Source of the DNA: Mesorhabditis belari
Lineage: Eukaryota > Nematoda > Chromadorea > Rhabditida > Rhabditidae
Assembly: GCA_958450365.1 (NCBI GenBank)
Contig: CAUEEP010000741.1
Coordinates: 2,538,501-2,602,500 of the forward strand
Direction of reading: 5' to 3'
DNA length: 64,000 nt
Shown: positions 20,491-31,433 of the stretch, piece by piece
Numbering within the stretch: position 1 is the stretch's first letter
Layout: every line of letters begins with the position of its first letter
Made by a program: the position numbers and the translations under genes
The notes under the pieces: model-generated
Databases searched by the model: none
Told to the model about the DNA's origin: nothing
The model's input: the letters and a program-made list of their open reading frames with translations, nothing else

Positions 20491-22353
20491 TTGTGGAAAA
20501 ATATTGATTTTGGTCAAGTTCCAGACTTCCCCCCAACAACTCTAGCGCCCAAAAGTCTAATTGTTGCACGTTATAAAGGTGTTGAGCATGGAAATAAGAC
20601 GATGATTGAAATATGGGTCTGCTCAAGTCAAGTTGAATTCTCTCCGAACTTTATTAGTACTAATATGATTGAAGTCGTGCTTGATAAAGAGTCTTTTTAG
20701 GATGTCGCTGCTCTTACCTGTTTATCTACGGATCACTCCTCTTAAGTTTTTGGTGATACGGATAGCTCCTCTTAAGTTTTTGCTGCTACGGATAGCTCCT
20801 CTTAAGTTTTTGGTGATACGGATCGCTCTTCTTAAGTTTTTGCTGCTACGGATCGCTCCTCTTAAGTTTTTGGTGATACGGATAGCTCCTCTTAAGTTTT
20901 TGCTGCTACGGATCGCTCCTCTTAACTGTTTGGTGATACGGATAGCTCCTCTTAAGTTTTTGGTGCTACGGATAGCTCCTCTTAACTGTTTGGTGATACG
21001 GATAGCTCCTCTTAAGTTTTTGCTGCTACGGATCGCTCTTCTTAAGTTTTTGCTGCTACGGATCGCTCCTCTTAAGTTTTTGCTGCTACGGATCGCTCCT
21101 CTTAAGTTTTTGGTGATACGGATCGCTCCTCTTAACTTTTTGCTGCTACGGTTAGCTCCTCTTAACTGTTTGGTGATACGGATGGATGTATTCAACTTCA
21201 TAGAACGTGTATTAATGGGATAATTGACGGAAATATGGTGATTTTATAAATATAATATCTAATTTTATATTTTTAGTCATACAATTTCGATCTCTACAAG
21301 GGCTTCTTCAATAAATCAACGGTATTCCTATATTTCATCAAAAAAATTTTATGGTGTTTCTAGAAAGTACAATTCAACCTATTGGCTACGTTGTTGGTCA
21401 GAAATTCAATGGAGCTTTTTGATTTGATTCAGGCAAAATTGTTTACATTGTAAAGTATGAAATTCACGTTTAGATGTTGGAAAAAGCTCGGAACTTTGAC
21501 CGAATTCTAGACATCCTATACAGTGTTTCACTTTTTGATCCTGAAGAGGTAGCTTGTTTTTTTTATTATGAAAGATTTGGTTTTAGGTATTCAGATACTG
21601 CATGAAAAGCGATTCCCTCCAATGACAAAGCTAGATTTCGATTTGAGGATTATTGCAAAGATGAATGTACGTATTTTTTCTATATTTTGTGCAATTTTTT
21701 TAGTTGATGAGAAATGCAATGGAAAGCTGGAGTTGTTGTGTTTTGACGATAGAATGAGAAACGATAGAAATATCGATTGCAAATGGAAATTTATTTATAT
21801 AAACCAGGTTTGTATTTTAGATTTAAACTTTACATGAACAATTTAGCCCGTCAGATATCAGCTTTTCGTGTCTTGCTTGACTTCTGAATCATCATCAATC
21901 ATCATCAATCATCATCAATCATCATCATCATCATCAATCATCATCAATCATCACTTTAATGTTACGCGAAGAGGTAACGTATTTAAAGCATTTTAACCTT
22001 TAATATCTATTTAGTATTTGTCCAGCCACAACTTTACAATCGCTATTTACTAGAATAAATACCAAAATGAATGGAAAAGAAACGTCAATGAAAAGTTATG
22101 CAAGGTTAATTTGAGTCGAGTATTCTTCAAAGTTCTTTTGCAGATATTGTTCGAAATGTGTGCCGAGTGATCGACTAAAGTTTCCTCAATGTTGCACTCC
22201 CAAACAGGCGCAGGGTAAAGCTGTTTAAATGAAATAAAATCTTTTATTATAGGTTGATCGTGGCTGTTGCGTTTATTGTCTTCATTTCACTCATCTTGTC
22301 GATTCTCTTTTTTGCTATGGTTTGTAACAATTTATTATTCTACTAACGCTAAC
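20491..22353 (+). CDS. Candidate multi-exon gene, unresolved
   Basis: Several exon-like pieces occur on the + strand, but I could not join them into one consistent frame. They are: 20491-20700 (VPDFPPTTLAPKSLIVARYK, ending in IEVVLDKESF); a piece near 21185 (DGCIQLHRTCINGIIDGN); 21284-21318 (SYNFDLYKGFFNKST); 21568-21837 (KRFPPMTKLDFDLRIIAKMN, then a Cys-containing part); 22015-22104 joined to 22144-22214 (MKSYARYCSKCVPSDRLK and PQCCTPKQ); and 22253-22353. The last encodes the strongly hydrophobic LIVAVAFIVFISLILSILFF, membrane-like but in a frame that does not match the preceding exon by simple splicing. It may be a small membrane or secreted protein, or a decaying gene. Confidence 0.35.
20735..21185. 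repeat. 30-bp minisatellite
   Basis: Fifteen copies of a 30-bp unit (GATCGCTCCTCTTAAGTTTT plus TGGTGATACG or TGCTGCTACG), alternating in pairs. The period is a multiple of 3, so both strands stay open (IAPLKFLVIR / LRGAIRITKN peptides). I treat these frames as repeat by-products, probably inside an intron. Confidence 0.93.
21893..21956. repeat. ATC/AATC simple repeat
   Basis: Runs of ATCATCAATC, a short microsatellite within the candidate gene region. Confidence 0.85.
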
Positions 22354-22727
22354 ATCTAAAACTATTAGTGTTTTAGTTTTGGGATCAAATCGCGAAATCT
22401 CCGTTTCAATGGTACGAGAAGATAAGCGATAAAAGACGTAAACAAAAACACCTAATTTGGTCATCGATATCGTTTGGATTGCCTGCGTTTTGGTAAATAT
22501 TACTCGAAACAAAGGTATTTTTATTGACTAGGAAAAGGCACAAACTTCCCGTAAGCTTTCGTTTCCGTACATCCTACTAAATCGAGTATGGAGATTCATA
22601 ATCTGAAATCAAAATTTGCTAAATAAGTTTGCAAACTAGTCAAAATTAAAGTGAAATTCCGAGGCTTTAAAGAATTGAAGAAAATGGAATTGTGGCTTTA
22701 AAGGACGCTTTTCAATCACTGTACTAT

Positions 22728-22790
22728 GGGCACCGATGGTCTAGTGGATAGTGGAACGGCTTCTCGGTAGGTTGGGGTTCGGCCTCGCTC
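22728..22790 (+). ncRNA. tRNA-like sequence (left arm)
   Basis: GCACCGATGGTCTAGTGGATAG resembles a tRNA 5' half with the A box, and GGTTGGGGTTCGGCC a B box. The anticodon arm and acceptor stem do not fold properly, so this is a tRNA-derived module, not a tRNA gene. Confidence 0.5.
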
Positions 22791-23061
22791 TTGGTTTTTG
22801 TTTTTTGTTCTTTAGATGTAATACTTTACCGGTTTTTACCCGTTCATCGCTCATTGTGGTGTAAATCGTGATTTGAAAAAAAGGCATGCACTTTGCTTTT
22901 ATCAGATGCTCGCATTTGAAAATTTTTATTGTTTTGGATTCTTCGTGATCTCGTTTCATATACATTAACATTTCACCTTTTTCTTTGTTATATTGAATAG
23001 TTACAAGGTAAAGTATCTAAAGGACAAAAACCAAAAACCAAGGTTTTTGGAAACGAACGAA

Positions 23062-23130
23062 AGCGGGATGGAACCCCAACCTACCGAGAGGTCGTCCCAC
23101 TATCCACTAGGCCATCGGTCATCGGTGCCC
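23062..23130 (-). ncRNA. tRNA-like sequence (right arm)
   Basis: Inverted counterpart of the module at 22728-22790, with small differences: on the - strand, CATCGGTGCCC lies outermost, then ATGGCCTAGTGGATAGTGGG and GGTTGGGGTTCCATCCC. Confidence 0.5.
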
Positions 23131-23683
23131 ATGTTCCGGTGATTGAAAAGCGTCCTTTAAAGCTTCGGAATTTCACTTTAATTTTGACATATTTGCAAGC
23201 TTATTTAGCAGATTTTGATTTCAGATTATGAATCTCCATACTCTATTTAGTAAGATGTGGTCCGGAAAAGAAAGCTCACGGGAAGTTCGTGCCTTTTCCT
23301 AGTGAGAAGTATGAACATTGTTTGCTACTCATCTTTGCTAATAATTCAGAGTGCGTTTAACTTTTTGTGGAGTACTAAAATTTTCGTGTGTACAGTAAAT
23401 AAACGCTGTTTAATAGGAACCACAGTACAATGATCAATACATCGGCGAAGTTTAAAAAACAGTAATTTTAGATATGGCTTATAAACCTTATAAACCTTTC
23501 GCTTATAAACCTTATCACGTTTCTCGATCCCCAATTTCACTTCCCTGTTTCTACTCACGAGAGATTGTCGAAATATGCGATAAACATTTTGATTGGTAGA
23601 ACGAAGTGACCTTCTCTGATCCACGATCATCAACAACACATACTTTTTGTGGATTGGAGGAATTCAATTGTTTTCGGTGAGAG

Positions 23684-23976
23684 AAAAGTGTTGATTGAAC
23701 CTGAAAGAGACTGTTTGACGTCAAGAGACAAATTTAGATGATCAGGCCAAACATCGAAAGAGGAGATGGATTATAATCTTTTTTTTGATGACTTTAAAAT
23801 TGGGTTATAAGGAAAACTCGTGTAACATCTACCGCTCGAAATCTTTAACTTTATAAATATGAAAAATGAATTATGGTTTTTTTAGAAGTTTTGGATATTC
23901 GTGACGATAATGAAACATTGAAATTGGTAAAATTCTCTTGACGTCAAACAGTCTCTTTCAGGTTCAATCAAAACTT
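23684..23976. mobile_element. Small fold-back element
   Basis: GAACCTGAAAGAGACTGTTT with the following GACGTCAAGAGA (23694-23726) is perfectly inverted at 23937-23968. The intervening 210 bases are AT-rich and non-coding. Confidence 0.75.
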
Positions 23977-23979
23977 AAA

Positions 23980-25530
23980 TATGGTAAAAATTGATCAAAA
24001 AAAAGATTAAATCAAATGCGGTGTGTTACAAAGCCTTACGAGTACAAGAAAACGTCGAAAGTTTGCGTTTCAGGCATTTTCTAAACATGGAAACTTTCAA
24101 ACCCAATCTTGCCTCTAGTTTCTCTTCAACTTCTTTTATTTTGCGAGACAAGGATATCGTAAAAGATAGAAACTAGTGCTAGTACAAGTACTAGATTGTA
24201 CTAGGTGCTAAAAGTACAAGATTAAAATAGCTTGCGAAAGTTGGCATGTTTTAGACAAAAGCAGTAGTTGTGGTTTGGGAAAATAGTTGTAACTGGGATT
24301 GACTTTAGTTGTAAAATGGGAGTAAATTCGCCAAGGAAGGTAGTCACAAGTACCATAATCCAAATATGATCCCGAGAGTCGAGAAATTTTAGTCTTGTTG
24401 ATCTATCAGCAGAGAACGAGCTCATTCTTTTTATACCCTTAAATGCGATCCAAATATTCATCAACAATACGCAATCTTTCTCGCTTTTTGATCATCCCAA
24501 TCAACACAAGATTTCTTTCACAAAATAATCAACACAAGATTTTTTCGTCATTCCTTTCTAGATCATTAAAATGACAAATCAGGGCCGGTTTCGACAAATA
24601 AAGAAAAAAAAAAGAGAGGAGAGCGCGTGTCTCCGAAAAAAAACTTGAGAACTTTTCATTCAATTGAGAAAAAAAAAAAGTTGATTTATAGCTCGAATCG
24701 TGAAGTTGAGAAGTTTGATTGAAAAAGTGAACGCCAATGTTTTGAGCGCTCGTTTATAAATCCTAAGGGAGTCTTGTGATTTGAGAAAAAAAATGATGGA
24801 TTAAATAAACAAGTTGAACAACGTTGACAAGTTGAACTTTGGAAATGATAAAGAGACAAGGAGATTCTGCCTATTTTTGGGAATTTTTGGGAATTGAAGA
24901 GAATCCAAAAAAATTCGCTCGTTTTTTTGGAACTGAAACTCGTTTTTTTCTTGTTCTTGAAACACTTGCCAATGGCGATTGGCTTTTTTTTTGGGAAAAT
25001 CTCTCGCCTATCAGATTTTTCTTCTTTTTCTTCTTGTGTAATCCATCTAATTTTTTGTTTTCGTTTCTATAAACGAGTGAATTTTTCAACAAATACCAAA
25101 AATGCCTGCGCGCATACCCGTTTTTCTCTTGTAAACAAGTTGATCACAAAGAATCTTTTCGATTTTTGGGGCTCCATTTGGGTTTGAGCTGATTTTGTTT
25201 TGTAAAAAGAGTGACCTTGATAGCTTTTGGTGTTGGCTTTGAATCATTTGAATATTTGAATTAAAATGAACTGTGAATAAGTTAAAGTTAAACAGTATAG
25301 ACTGTTCTAATGTACTTTCTATATACTTTATATGTACTTTCTATATAGTTTATATGTACTTTCTGCTTGCTATGCACTTTCTATGTACTTTCTGCTTTTT
25401 ATGTACTGATCTAATGTACTTTCTGGTTTCGAAAATTTCGTAATCTGGCACTGAAAAAGCTGCAACGTGGGGGTTTTCGAGAGGCATTTTCAAAGATTTC
25501 AAAGATTGCTAAAAGTATTGGATTGTCATA
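23980..25530. other. AT-rich, no gene recognised
   Basis: No exon series, RNA gene or element was found. Local features are a run of CTAGTAC-type repeats (24175-24215) and imperfect repeats of TATGTACTTTCT at 25310-25430. Short open frames here are poly-T or poly-A driven. Confidence 0.6.
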
Positions 25531-25854
25531 GATAAAATGTCCGACACTTTGTCATGCCCGTAAATTTTCATTTCACCATAAATTTCTTTCATTTTTTCAT
25601 ATTAATAGGAGTATAAAACAAAGTAATTTTAAAATTTGAGCCAAAGTGGATCGACTGGGAACGGTCAGCTCAAAAAAATCAAATTTTTAAGAACGTAAAA
25701 TTCGGTCCACCACCATGAAAGCATATGATATTTTTGAGATTATTTAGATTAATATTAGAGGTATCTTGTGTCAAAATTTTCAAGAATTCTATGCTGGGAT
25801 AGCCGAGAAAATCGCGAGATTGGTTCTCATCTCGAGCGAAACATTTTTACGAAA

Positions 25855-26170
25855 CGGCCTCGTCACGTTGAAACACGGTATCCCGTCAATACTGCCAAGT
25901 TAAGCAACGTTGGCTCGGTTAATCTCTGGTTCGAATCCAGCAGATGAATCAGGGATATCTTCCCTGAAACGAGTGCTGTAGGTAACTGGTTCCCAAGACC
26001 GGTCCCCCCTAGGCCATATGGTGAACTAGTTCCCAAGACTGGTTGGGCTCGGTTAGTCTCTGGTGCGGATCCAGCAGATGAATCAGGGATATCTTCCCTG
26101 AAACGAGTGCTGTAGGTAACTGGTTCCCAAGTCCAGTCCCTTCTAGGCCATACGGTGACCTGGTTCCCAA
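25855..26170 (+). rRNA. 5S rRNA-like fragment, partly duplicated in tandem
   Basis: From 25859, CTCGTCACGTTGAA, then TATCCCGTC and TGCCAAGTTAAGCAACGTTG match the middle of eukaryotic 5S rRNA, including its internal promoter region. The 3' part of 5S is replaced by CTCTGGTTCGAATCCAG, which fits a tRNA B box. From about 25912 a 135-bp segment (GGCTCGGTTAATCTCTGG to the CTAGGCCATATGGTG region) is repeated at 26045-26170, without the 5S part. It is not a functional 5S gene; it resembles a 5S-derived SINE head carried inside a DNA transposon. Confidence 0.65.
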
Positions 26171-26202
26171 GCCCGGCCCCCTAGACCCCTACTCCTCGGA
26201 AT

Positions 26203-26640
26203 GGGATAACCAGGGATTCAAATGGGTAGACTTGTCTAAGGCGCAAGCTCATATAAAGCGGGTAGCCTTCTCCTTCTACATCGTTTCCTACATCGTCCCA
26301 TCCTCACAAATTATAGAATACTCCCTAGGTCTTAAGGTGTAAATTGTGATTATGTGTGTGCGAAATAAATCACCGTTAACCCCGGTATACTTTATTATTA
26401 TGTAGGAGACGATGTAGAAGGAGAAGGCTACCCGCTTTATATGAGCTTGCGCCTTAGACAAGTCTACCCATTTGAATCTACCCATTTGAATCTACCCATT
26501 TAAATCTACCCATTTAAATCTACCCATTTAAATCTACCCATTTGAATCTACCCATTTGAATCTTCCCATTTAAATCTACCCATTTAAATCTACCCATTTG
26601 AATCTACCCATTTGAATCTACCCATTTGAAAGGTTATCCC
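26203..26640. mobile_element. Nested inverted-repeat element with 14-bp array
   Basis: Ends GGGATAACC and GGTTATCCC face each other. The internal arms (26222-26290 and 26400-26480) share CTTGTCTAAGGCGCAAGCTC and GGGTAGCCTTCTCC in inverted form. The right arm is extended by about 12 copies of AATCTACCCATTTG (26461-26632), so the array has grown from a sequence already present in the left arm. Confidence 0.8.
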
Positions 26641-27042
26641 AATTATTATAGAAAGGGGAATGGGACTTTTGCGAGACTATTGAGCGCAAATCCTCGAAAA
26701 TGATCGAGTTTATATTGTCGATTGATTAAATGAATGTAAATAAAAATATTAGATGGTTTTTGTTTGTTTAAAAAATACAAGAAACTTTTTGTCCTTTGTG
26801 TGAACATCCATGCGCACACAGCCGCTTCAGTTACCCAAGTTGGGGTCAATTTAAAACCCGAATTTCTCAGCTATCCCACCATAGAATTCTTTAGAATTTT
26901 TGGCACAAGATACCACCAATGCTAATCTAAATACCCTAAAATTCCATAGATAAGAGCGGTTTAATTTTTGCAAAAATTTTTTTAAATATTTTAATTTATT
27001 ATAAAACCAAACAACAACAATAACAACAAAAGTAACAATAAT

Positions 27043-27273
27043 TTAACTAATATTTTCAATTTCTACATCATCATCATCATCGTTTATATCCATACAGGAA
27101 AAATCGTTTTTGAGATTTTCAACATCACACAATGCTTTTTCAAAGCTGTGTATGATAGTGTCAGAAGAGATGGAAAAAAAAAAACTTTCGCTGACCAAAA
27201 ATGCTGCTTCTTGGTAGCTCATTCTTTTTCTGATCCCGCTTTTTGTATAATTTGCATTGGCTTCGTTTGCCAT
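27043..27273 (-). pseudogene. Possible pogo/Tigger-type transposase C-terminus
   Basis: The 76-residue frame has RKRMSYQEAAFLVSESFF, SISSDTIIHSFEKALCD and an acidic end (DINDDDDDVE). The order Arg/Lys-Ser-Tyr, a helix, IS-DTI-SFEK and an acidic tail resembles the C-terminal part of pogo/Tigger-like DDE transposases. The catalytic domain itself is absent. The frame lies between two inverted copies of ACCGCTCTTATCTATGGAAT (26937-26968 and 27297-27327). Confidence 0.4.
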
Positions 27274-27503
27274 TCATTTTTCTATTTTTTAGCGAAAACC
27301 GCTCTTATCTATGGAATTTTAGGGTAATATCAAAAAAATAAAAGAAATCTATCGTGAAATGAGAATTTATGGGCATGACAAAGTGTCGGTCATTTCAAAT
27401 TTCATTTCATATCTGAAAACTTAATATTATTCATGCATCATTTAATTTTAATGTAGATAAACATTAAAAAAAATAGCTCAAAGACCTTTTTAAAGCGCTT
27501 TTT

Positions 27504-27962
27504 GTGAACTCGAAAACTTATAAAATGATATGCTTGACGAGTTTGTCGGAGGAGTCAACTTTGAGACGTCTCAAAATCAAACCTATTCAGTTCTCAGCAA
27601 AAACCAAAAAGCCCTACCATAGAAAAACTCGTGAATTTTTATTTAAAAAAGAGTTTATAAGAATCACTCAAAAAATTGACGAGGTATTTACAAAAAAAGC
27701 CAAAAAAAGCCAAAAAAAAGCCAAAAAAGCTCGTAATTATGCCGCACCTTGTACATTTCCTAACAGCTACAATTACAACTACAATTTCAGACTACCTATA
27801 TTTCAAACTACCGTATTCCCCTTTTTCTACAATATTTCAGACGTTTCCCAACATTTCCAGAATGATTTTAAAAACTTCAACTTTAAAAGCAATCAAGTAC
27901 AGCAATCCCAGAGCATCCCAGAACCGATTTTGATACCGAATTGCCGATTTGAACTTATCTGA
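27504..27962 (+). CDS. Uncharacterised 152-codon open frame
   Basis: An uninterrupted frame from a non-tandem region. The N-terminal half is very basic, with Lys/Arg runs (FTKKAKKSQKKAKKARN). The C-terminal half is rich in Asn, Phe, Tyr and Gln (NSYNYNYNF, NNQ-type low complexity), ending CRFELI. There is no signal peptide or known motif. It could be the last exon of an unrecognised gene, since TTTCAG acceptors occur inside it, or a chance frame in AT-rich DNA. I saw no neighbouring exons that join it. Confidence 0.3.
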   Translation: MNSKTYKMICLTSLSEESTLRRLKIKPIQFSAKTKKPYHRKTREFLFKKEFIRITQKIDEVFTKKAKKSQKKAKKARNYAAPCTFPNSYNYNYNFRLPIFQTTVFPFFYNISDVSQHFQNDFKNFNFKSNQVQQSQSIPEPILIPNCRFELI

Positions 27963-28554
27963 TCACGTCAAATGTTGCAAATGGCGAATGCAAATGCAAA
28001 TGGCGTTTCAAATTGTTCAAATGTTCAAATGTTCCAAATCAAAAATGATTTCAAGGATTGTAGCTTGTGTCGCATTGACGCAAGGTTCTCCTTTTTTTCA
28101 AACTTTCAAAGATGCCATGCAAAAGTCCTCAGTCAAAGATACCATGCAAAAGTCCTCAACAATAAGTCTGACCTGAATTGATGTCGATGTTGGTTGGTTG
28201 ATCTCGATTGTTGGTTGGTTGAAAGCGGTCTCGATTACTCATCACCCAGATTTCTATAAATAGTCTATCTCGTTGATTTTAATATGTAAATTTCTTTGAA
28301 ACTTTTCATTTTGAGCACTGTCTTTAGGTTCAAAAGCTTCCAAAAAAAGCTGCCGATTCTCCAGCCTGTTTGTTCGTCCTTGACAAAGAGATTTGCTTTC
28401 TCCTCAAATTCCTCTTTTCCTTTTTTTTCACACTCTTTGATCACATTTCATTCTGAAAGCCTCTCGAGGTTACGATTTGAAAATTTTGAATATGATTTTT
28501 GTATTTTTGCTTGAACTATTGTAAATCTGGCTGTTTTTTCTTACTTGGGTTTGG

Positions 28555-28812
28555 CTGGCTTTCAAAATTTTGGCTTTAAAGATTGGGTTTAAAGATTGGC
28601 TTTAAAGATTAGCTTTAAAGATTGGGTTTAAAGATTGGCTTCAAAGATTGGCTTTAAAGATTGGCTTTAAAGATTGGGTTTAAAGATTAGCTTCAAAGAT
28701 TAGCTTCAAAGATTGGCTTCAAAGATTAGCTTCAAAGATTGGCTTTAAAGATTAGCTTCAAAGATTGGCTTCAAAGATTTGCTTCAAAGACTGGCTTTAA
28801 AGATTGGCTTTC
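28555..28812. repeat. 13-bp minisatellite
   Basis: About 19 copies of GGCTTTAAAGATT and variants (GGGTTTAAAGATT, AGCTTCAAAGATT). Confidence 0.93.
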
Positions 28813-29010
28813 AAAATTCATACAAGACAAAACTTCTCTCAAATTGTTTAAATGAAACGAAAGCTATTCAGTTTTCTTAACTGAATACTTTTATTTTATA
28901 ATCTTTCTAGTATTTTTAACTTTGCTACGAGTATTTTTAACTTTAACTTTCTTGAACCAGATTTGTTCTTTGAGATCTGTTTTTGGCTGATAAATACATC
29001 CCTTCTGGTG

Positions 29011-29262
29011 CACGTAAAGCCAGCGTAAAGCCAGCGTAAAGCCAGCGTAAAGCCAGCGTAAAGCCAGCGTAAAGCCAGCGTAAAGCCAGCGTAAAGCCAG
29101 CGTAAGCGCGTAAAGCCAGCGTAAAGCCAGCGTAAAGCCAGCGTAAAGCCAGCGTAAAGCCAGCGTAAAGCCAGCGTAAAGCCAGCGTAAAGCCAGCGTA
29201 AAGCCAGCGTAAAGCCAGCGTAAAGCCAGCGTAAAGCCAGCGTAAAGCCAGCGTAAAGCCAA
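29011..29262. repeat. 11-bp minisatellite
   Basis: About 23 copies of GTAAAGCCAGC, almost perfect, with one short deletion near 29104. With period 11, all frames on the complement show LALRWLYAGFT peptides, which are not genes. Confidence 0.95.
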
Positions 29263-29269
29263 CCAGCAA

Positions 29270-30030
29270 GTATAGTAACGATAAGATATGTTGAGAAAAT
29301 CAAGAATTCAGTGCTTCAGAAAAGTTTGTTTGCAATTTTTAAACCCAAAATAAGTAGAAAAAATGAGCTAAATTCTCCCCAACTATGAATTCCATATGAA
29401 ATTCTCCCCAATTCCATATGAAATTTTGAAACTATTATGAGAACTTGAAAGATCTCATGACGAGAAAAAGAAAACAATAAAGAAAGTAAAGAAAGCAAAG
29501 AAAAGTTCAAGTTATTCTTTCGATTGAGTGTTTATAATGGATGGATTGACATCATTTTTTTTGATAATCAAATCATTTTTCGGGGAAATTCTCGTGATCA
29601 TTTTTGGTGATCAATCTAAAAATCGTTTAGGAATCAAAGAGAATCATTCAGAAGTCAATAAAATGTTTTCTTATCTCTGAATTGACGTCAATTTTCGGCT
29701 TCACAAGATACAGTATTTTTTGAGGAGATATGGAAAGAGTAGAGAACGAAAAATAGCTTTGCAAAGTGATTGTAAATTAGCAAAAAAGATGTTTGCTCTT
29801 TAGATACAAATTTCCTTTAAAAAAAAGCCCAAACTTCATACAAAAAATAAAGAATTTATAAAGAATTTATAAAGAATTACAACATTAACAATATAATATA
29901 CAAATCTTGTGCTAGAAAAGGTAGAAACACATCCTATCTAGCACACCTCTTGCTGCTCGCAAACGTCGATTAGCTAATCTATGCAATAACTGAGCTTTCC
30001 TATGCTAGATTCAATCCGTTTCTACTTTTT
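29270..30030. other. AT-rich, no gene recognised
   Basis: No exon series or element seen. Short local repeats of ATTCTCCCCAATTCCATATG type occur at 29370-29430. Confidence 0.6.
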
Positions 30031-30039
30031 TCTACTTTT

Positions 30040-30205
30040 TGCTTTTCGGTACAGATTTGGTTCCTTTTCGTTACAGATTTAGTTCCATTTCTCTGATCGC
30101 CCTTTGGTACAGATTTGATTCTTTTCGGTACAGATTTGGTTTCTTTCCTCTACAGATTCGGCTCCTTTGGTACAGATTTGGTTCCTTTTCTCTACAGATC
30201 TCTCT
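30040..30205. repeat. Degenerate 22-25 bp repeat
   Basis: GGTACAGATTTGGTTCCTTT-type units occur about six times. Confidence 0.8.
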
Positions 30206-30699
30206 AGTGCACAAAATTCACTTACAGCATAATAAACAATAAGAGAATCATTCAGAAGTCAATAAAATTATTTAGTTTGTGCTTTGAGCGTACTGGCTTT
30301 GGCTTTGGGCGGTGCTTTGGGCTTTGAGCTCACTAGGGAACTGTTTACACTTCCCACCGATTGTTGAAACCGGACCTAGCGACAAAACGCCCCCGTCGAA
30401 TTCTAAAAAGACAGAACTAGCGTTTTTGAGAAAAACACGTGCAAAGTTTCAGCTAATTTCGGCAAACTGCCACCTTGCCTAACTAGGAATCGTGGTTTAT
30501 TTACCACCGAGTTTCGAAGTGCGCTTCTCTATATAGCAAGCTTCTCTATATAGCAAATTTTTCGCTGATTCCGAATATCTAGAACATTTTTGTGTAATGG
30601 ATTCAAATTTTCGATTTAAATCCGTTTGAATTTTGTGTGTTGCATTAATTATCTGATCACGCGAGTATTCAGCAATCTTGCGTCCCTCGAAAACAACCC

Positions 30700-30770
30700 A
30701 TCGTGGTCAAGTGGTTAGTGCGCTAGGCTCTAAGCCCTCTTGCCCTGGTTCAAGCCCGGACTTCGCTAGG
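30700..30770 (+). ncRNA. tRNA-like sequence (left arm)
   Basis: CCATCGTGGTCAAGTGGTTAG carries a D-arm/A-box pattern and CCCTGGTTCAAGCCCGG a B box and T arm. No convincing acceptor stem is formed. Confidence 0.5.
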
Positions 30771-31359
30771 AGTTTTACCTTTGTAAAAAAGTTCTTGTTA
30801 AACTCTTAAATGTGAAATCTTGCAAACCGCATAGCCATATTCAGGTAAACACTCATTTATTCCAAGACAGAAAAGTAAAAAAGGAGCCACGCGATTAAAA
30901 GAAATTCCAGAAGCCACGCGATTATGTGTTCAGGCCGGGGATCTCAAAAATTGCCACAAAAACGTGGATAAATCTGAAACAAATATGTAGATAATAGATT
31001 TTCTTAATATAAATATCCAAAGCAAAGTTACAACAATAATAAAACAAGTTTTGGATCTCAACAATTGCCAAAAAACAATGATCCACCTCCAAAGTTTGTG
31101 CTGAAGGTCATGGCTCTCGTGAATCCCTGCAGTATCCTCGAAAACTATCAGCACTATCGAGGTTGAACTTCTTTTCGTCACTCCAAATCTTCTAAACATA
31201 AAAGATTACGATTAAATCAACCCCCTCCGATTTGATCTTCTGGTTCTTTTGAGCCAGGTCGACACGGTCTGCTTTATGGTCCTTTGTAAGTCGTGGAGCT
31301 TGCTTCATGAGTTTGTAAGTTTTGGAAATCGCTTTTTGCAAAGAGCAAAAGTTTTTCCA

Positions 31360-31433
31360 AAGTCCGGGCTCGAACCACTCGCTCGCTAGGCTTTGCAGTT
31401 TCGTAGACTAGCGCCCAATCCCCTAAGCCACCT
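31360..31433 (-). ncRNA. tRNA-like sequence (right arm)
   Basis: On the - strand, GGTGGCTTAGGGGATTGGGC, TAGTCTACGAAACTGCAAAG and GTGGTTCGAGCCCGG give A-box, anticodon-arm and B-box-like parts. It faces the module at 30700-30770. Confidence 0.5.

Larger units (their letters stand above)
22527..23304. mobile_element. Fold-back element with tRNA-like module in both arms
   Basis: Arms of about 260 bp (22527-22795 and 23050-23304) are inverted copies, ending in CTAGGAAAAGGCACAAACTT and its complement. Shared internal blocks include GAGATTCATAATCTGAAATC and GGACGCTTTTCAATCA. Each arm ends inwardly in a tRNA-like sequence, the two pointing at each other. The central 250 bases have no gene. Confidence 0.85.
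25534..27394. mobile_element. 1.86-kb terminal inverted repeat element (pogo/Tigger-like?)
   Basis: The outer ends are inverted over about 80 bases (CCGACACTTTGTCATGCCC at 25541 and its complement at about 27372). An inner pair (about 25738-25810 and 26868-26945; GAATTCTATGCTGGGATAGC against GCTATCCCACCATAGAATTC) continues the symmetry. Inside lie a 5S rRNA-like block in two copies, a nested inverted-repeat element with a 14-bp array, and a possible transposase C-terminus on the - strand (27043-27273). Confidence 0.75.

Noticed and set aside
20669..21223. Open frame of 184 residues with a leucine-rich 10-residue repeat
   Set aside because: It resembles a leucine-rich repeat protein only because a 30-bp tandem repeat keeps the frame open; the opposite strand is equally open and no typical LRR consensus (LxxLxLxxN) is present.
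28891..29303. Three overlapping frames with LALRWLYAGFT repeats
   Set aside because: An 11-bp array gives the same peptide in all three frames, which no real gene would do.
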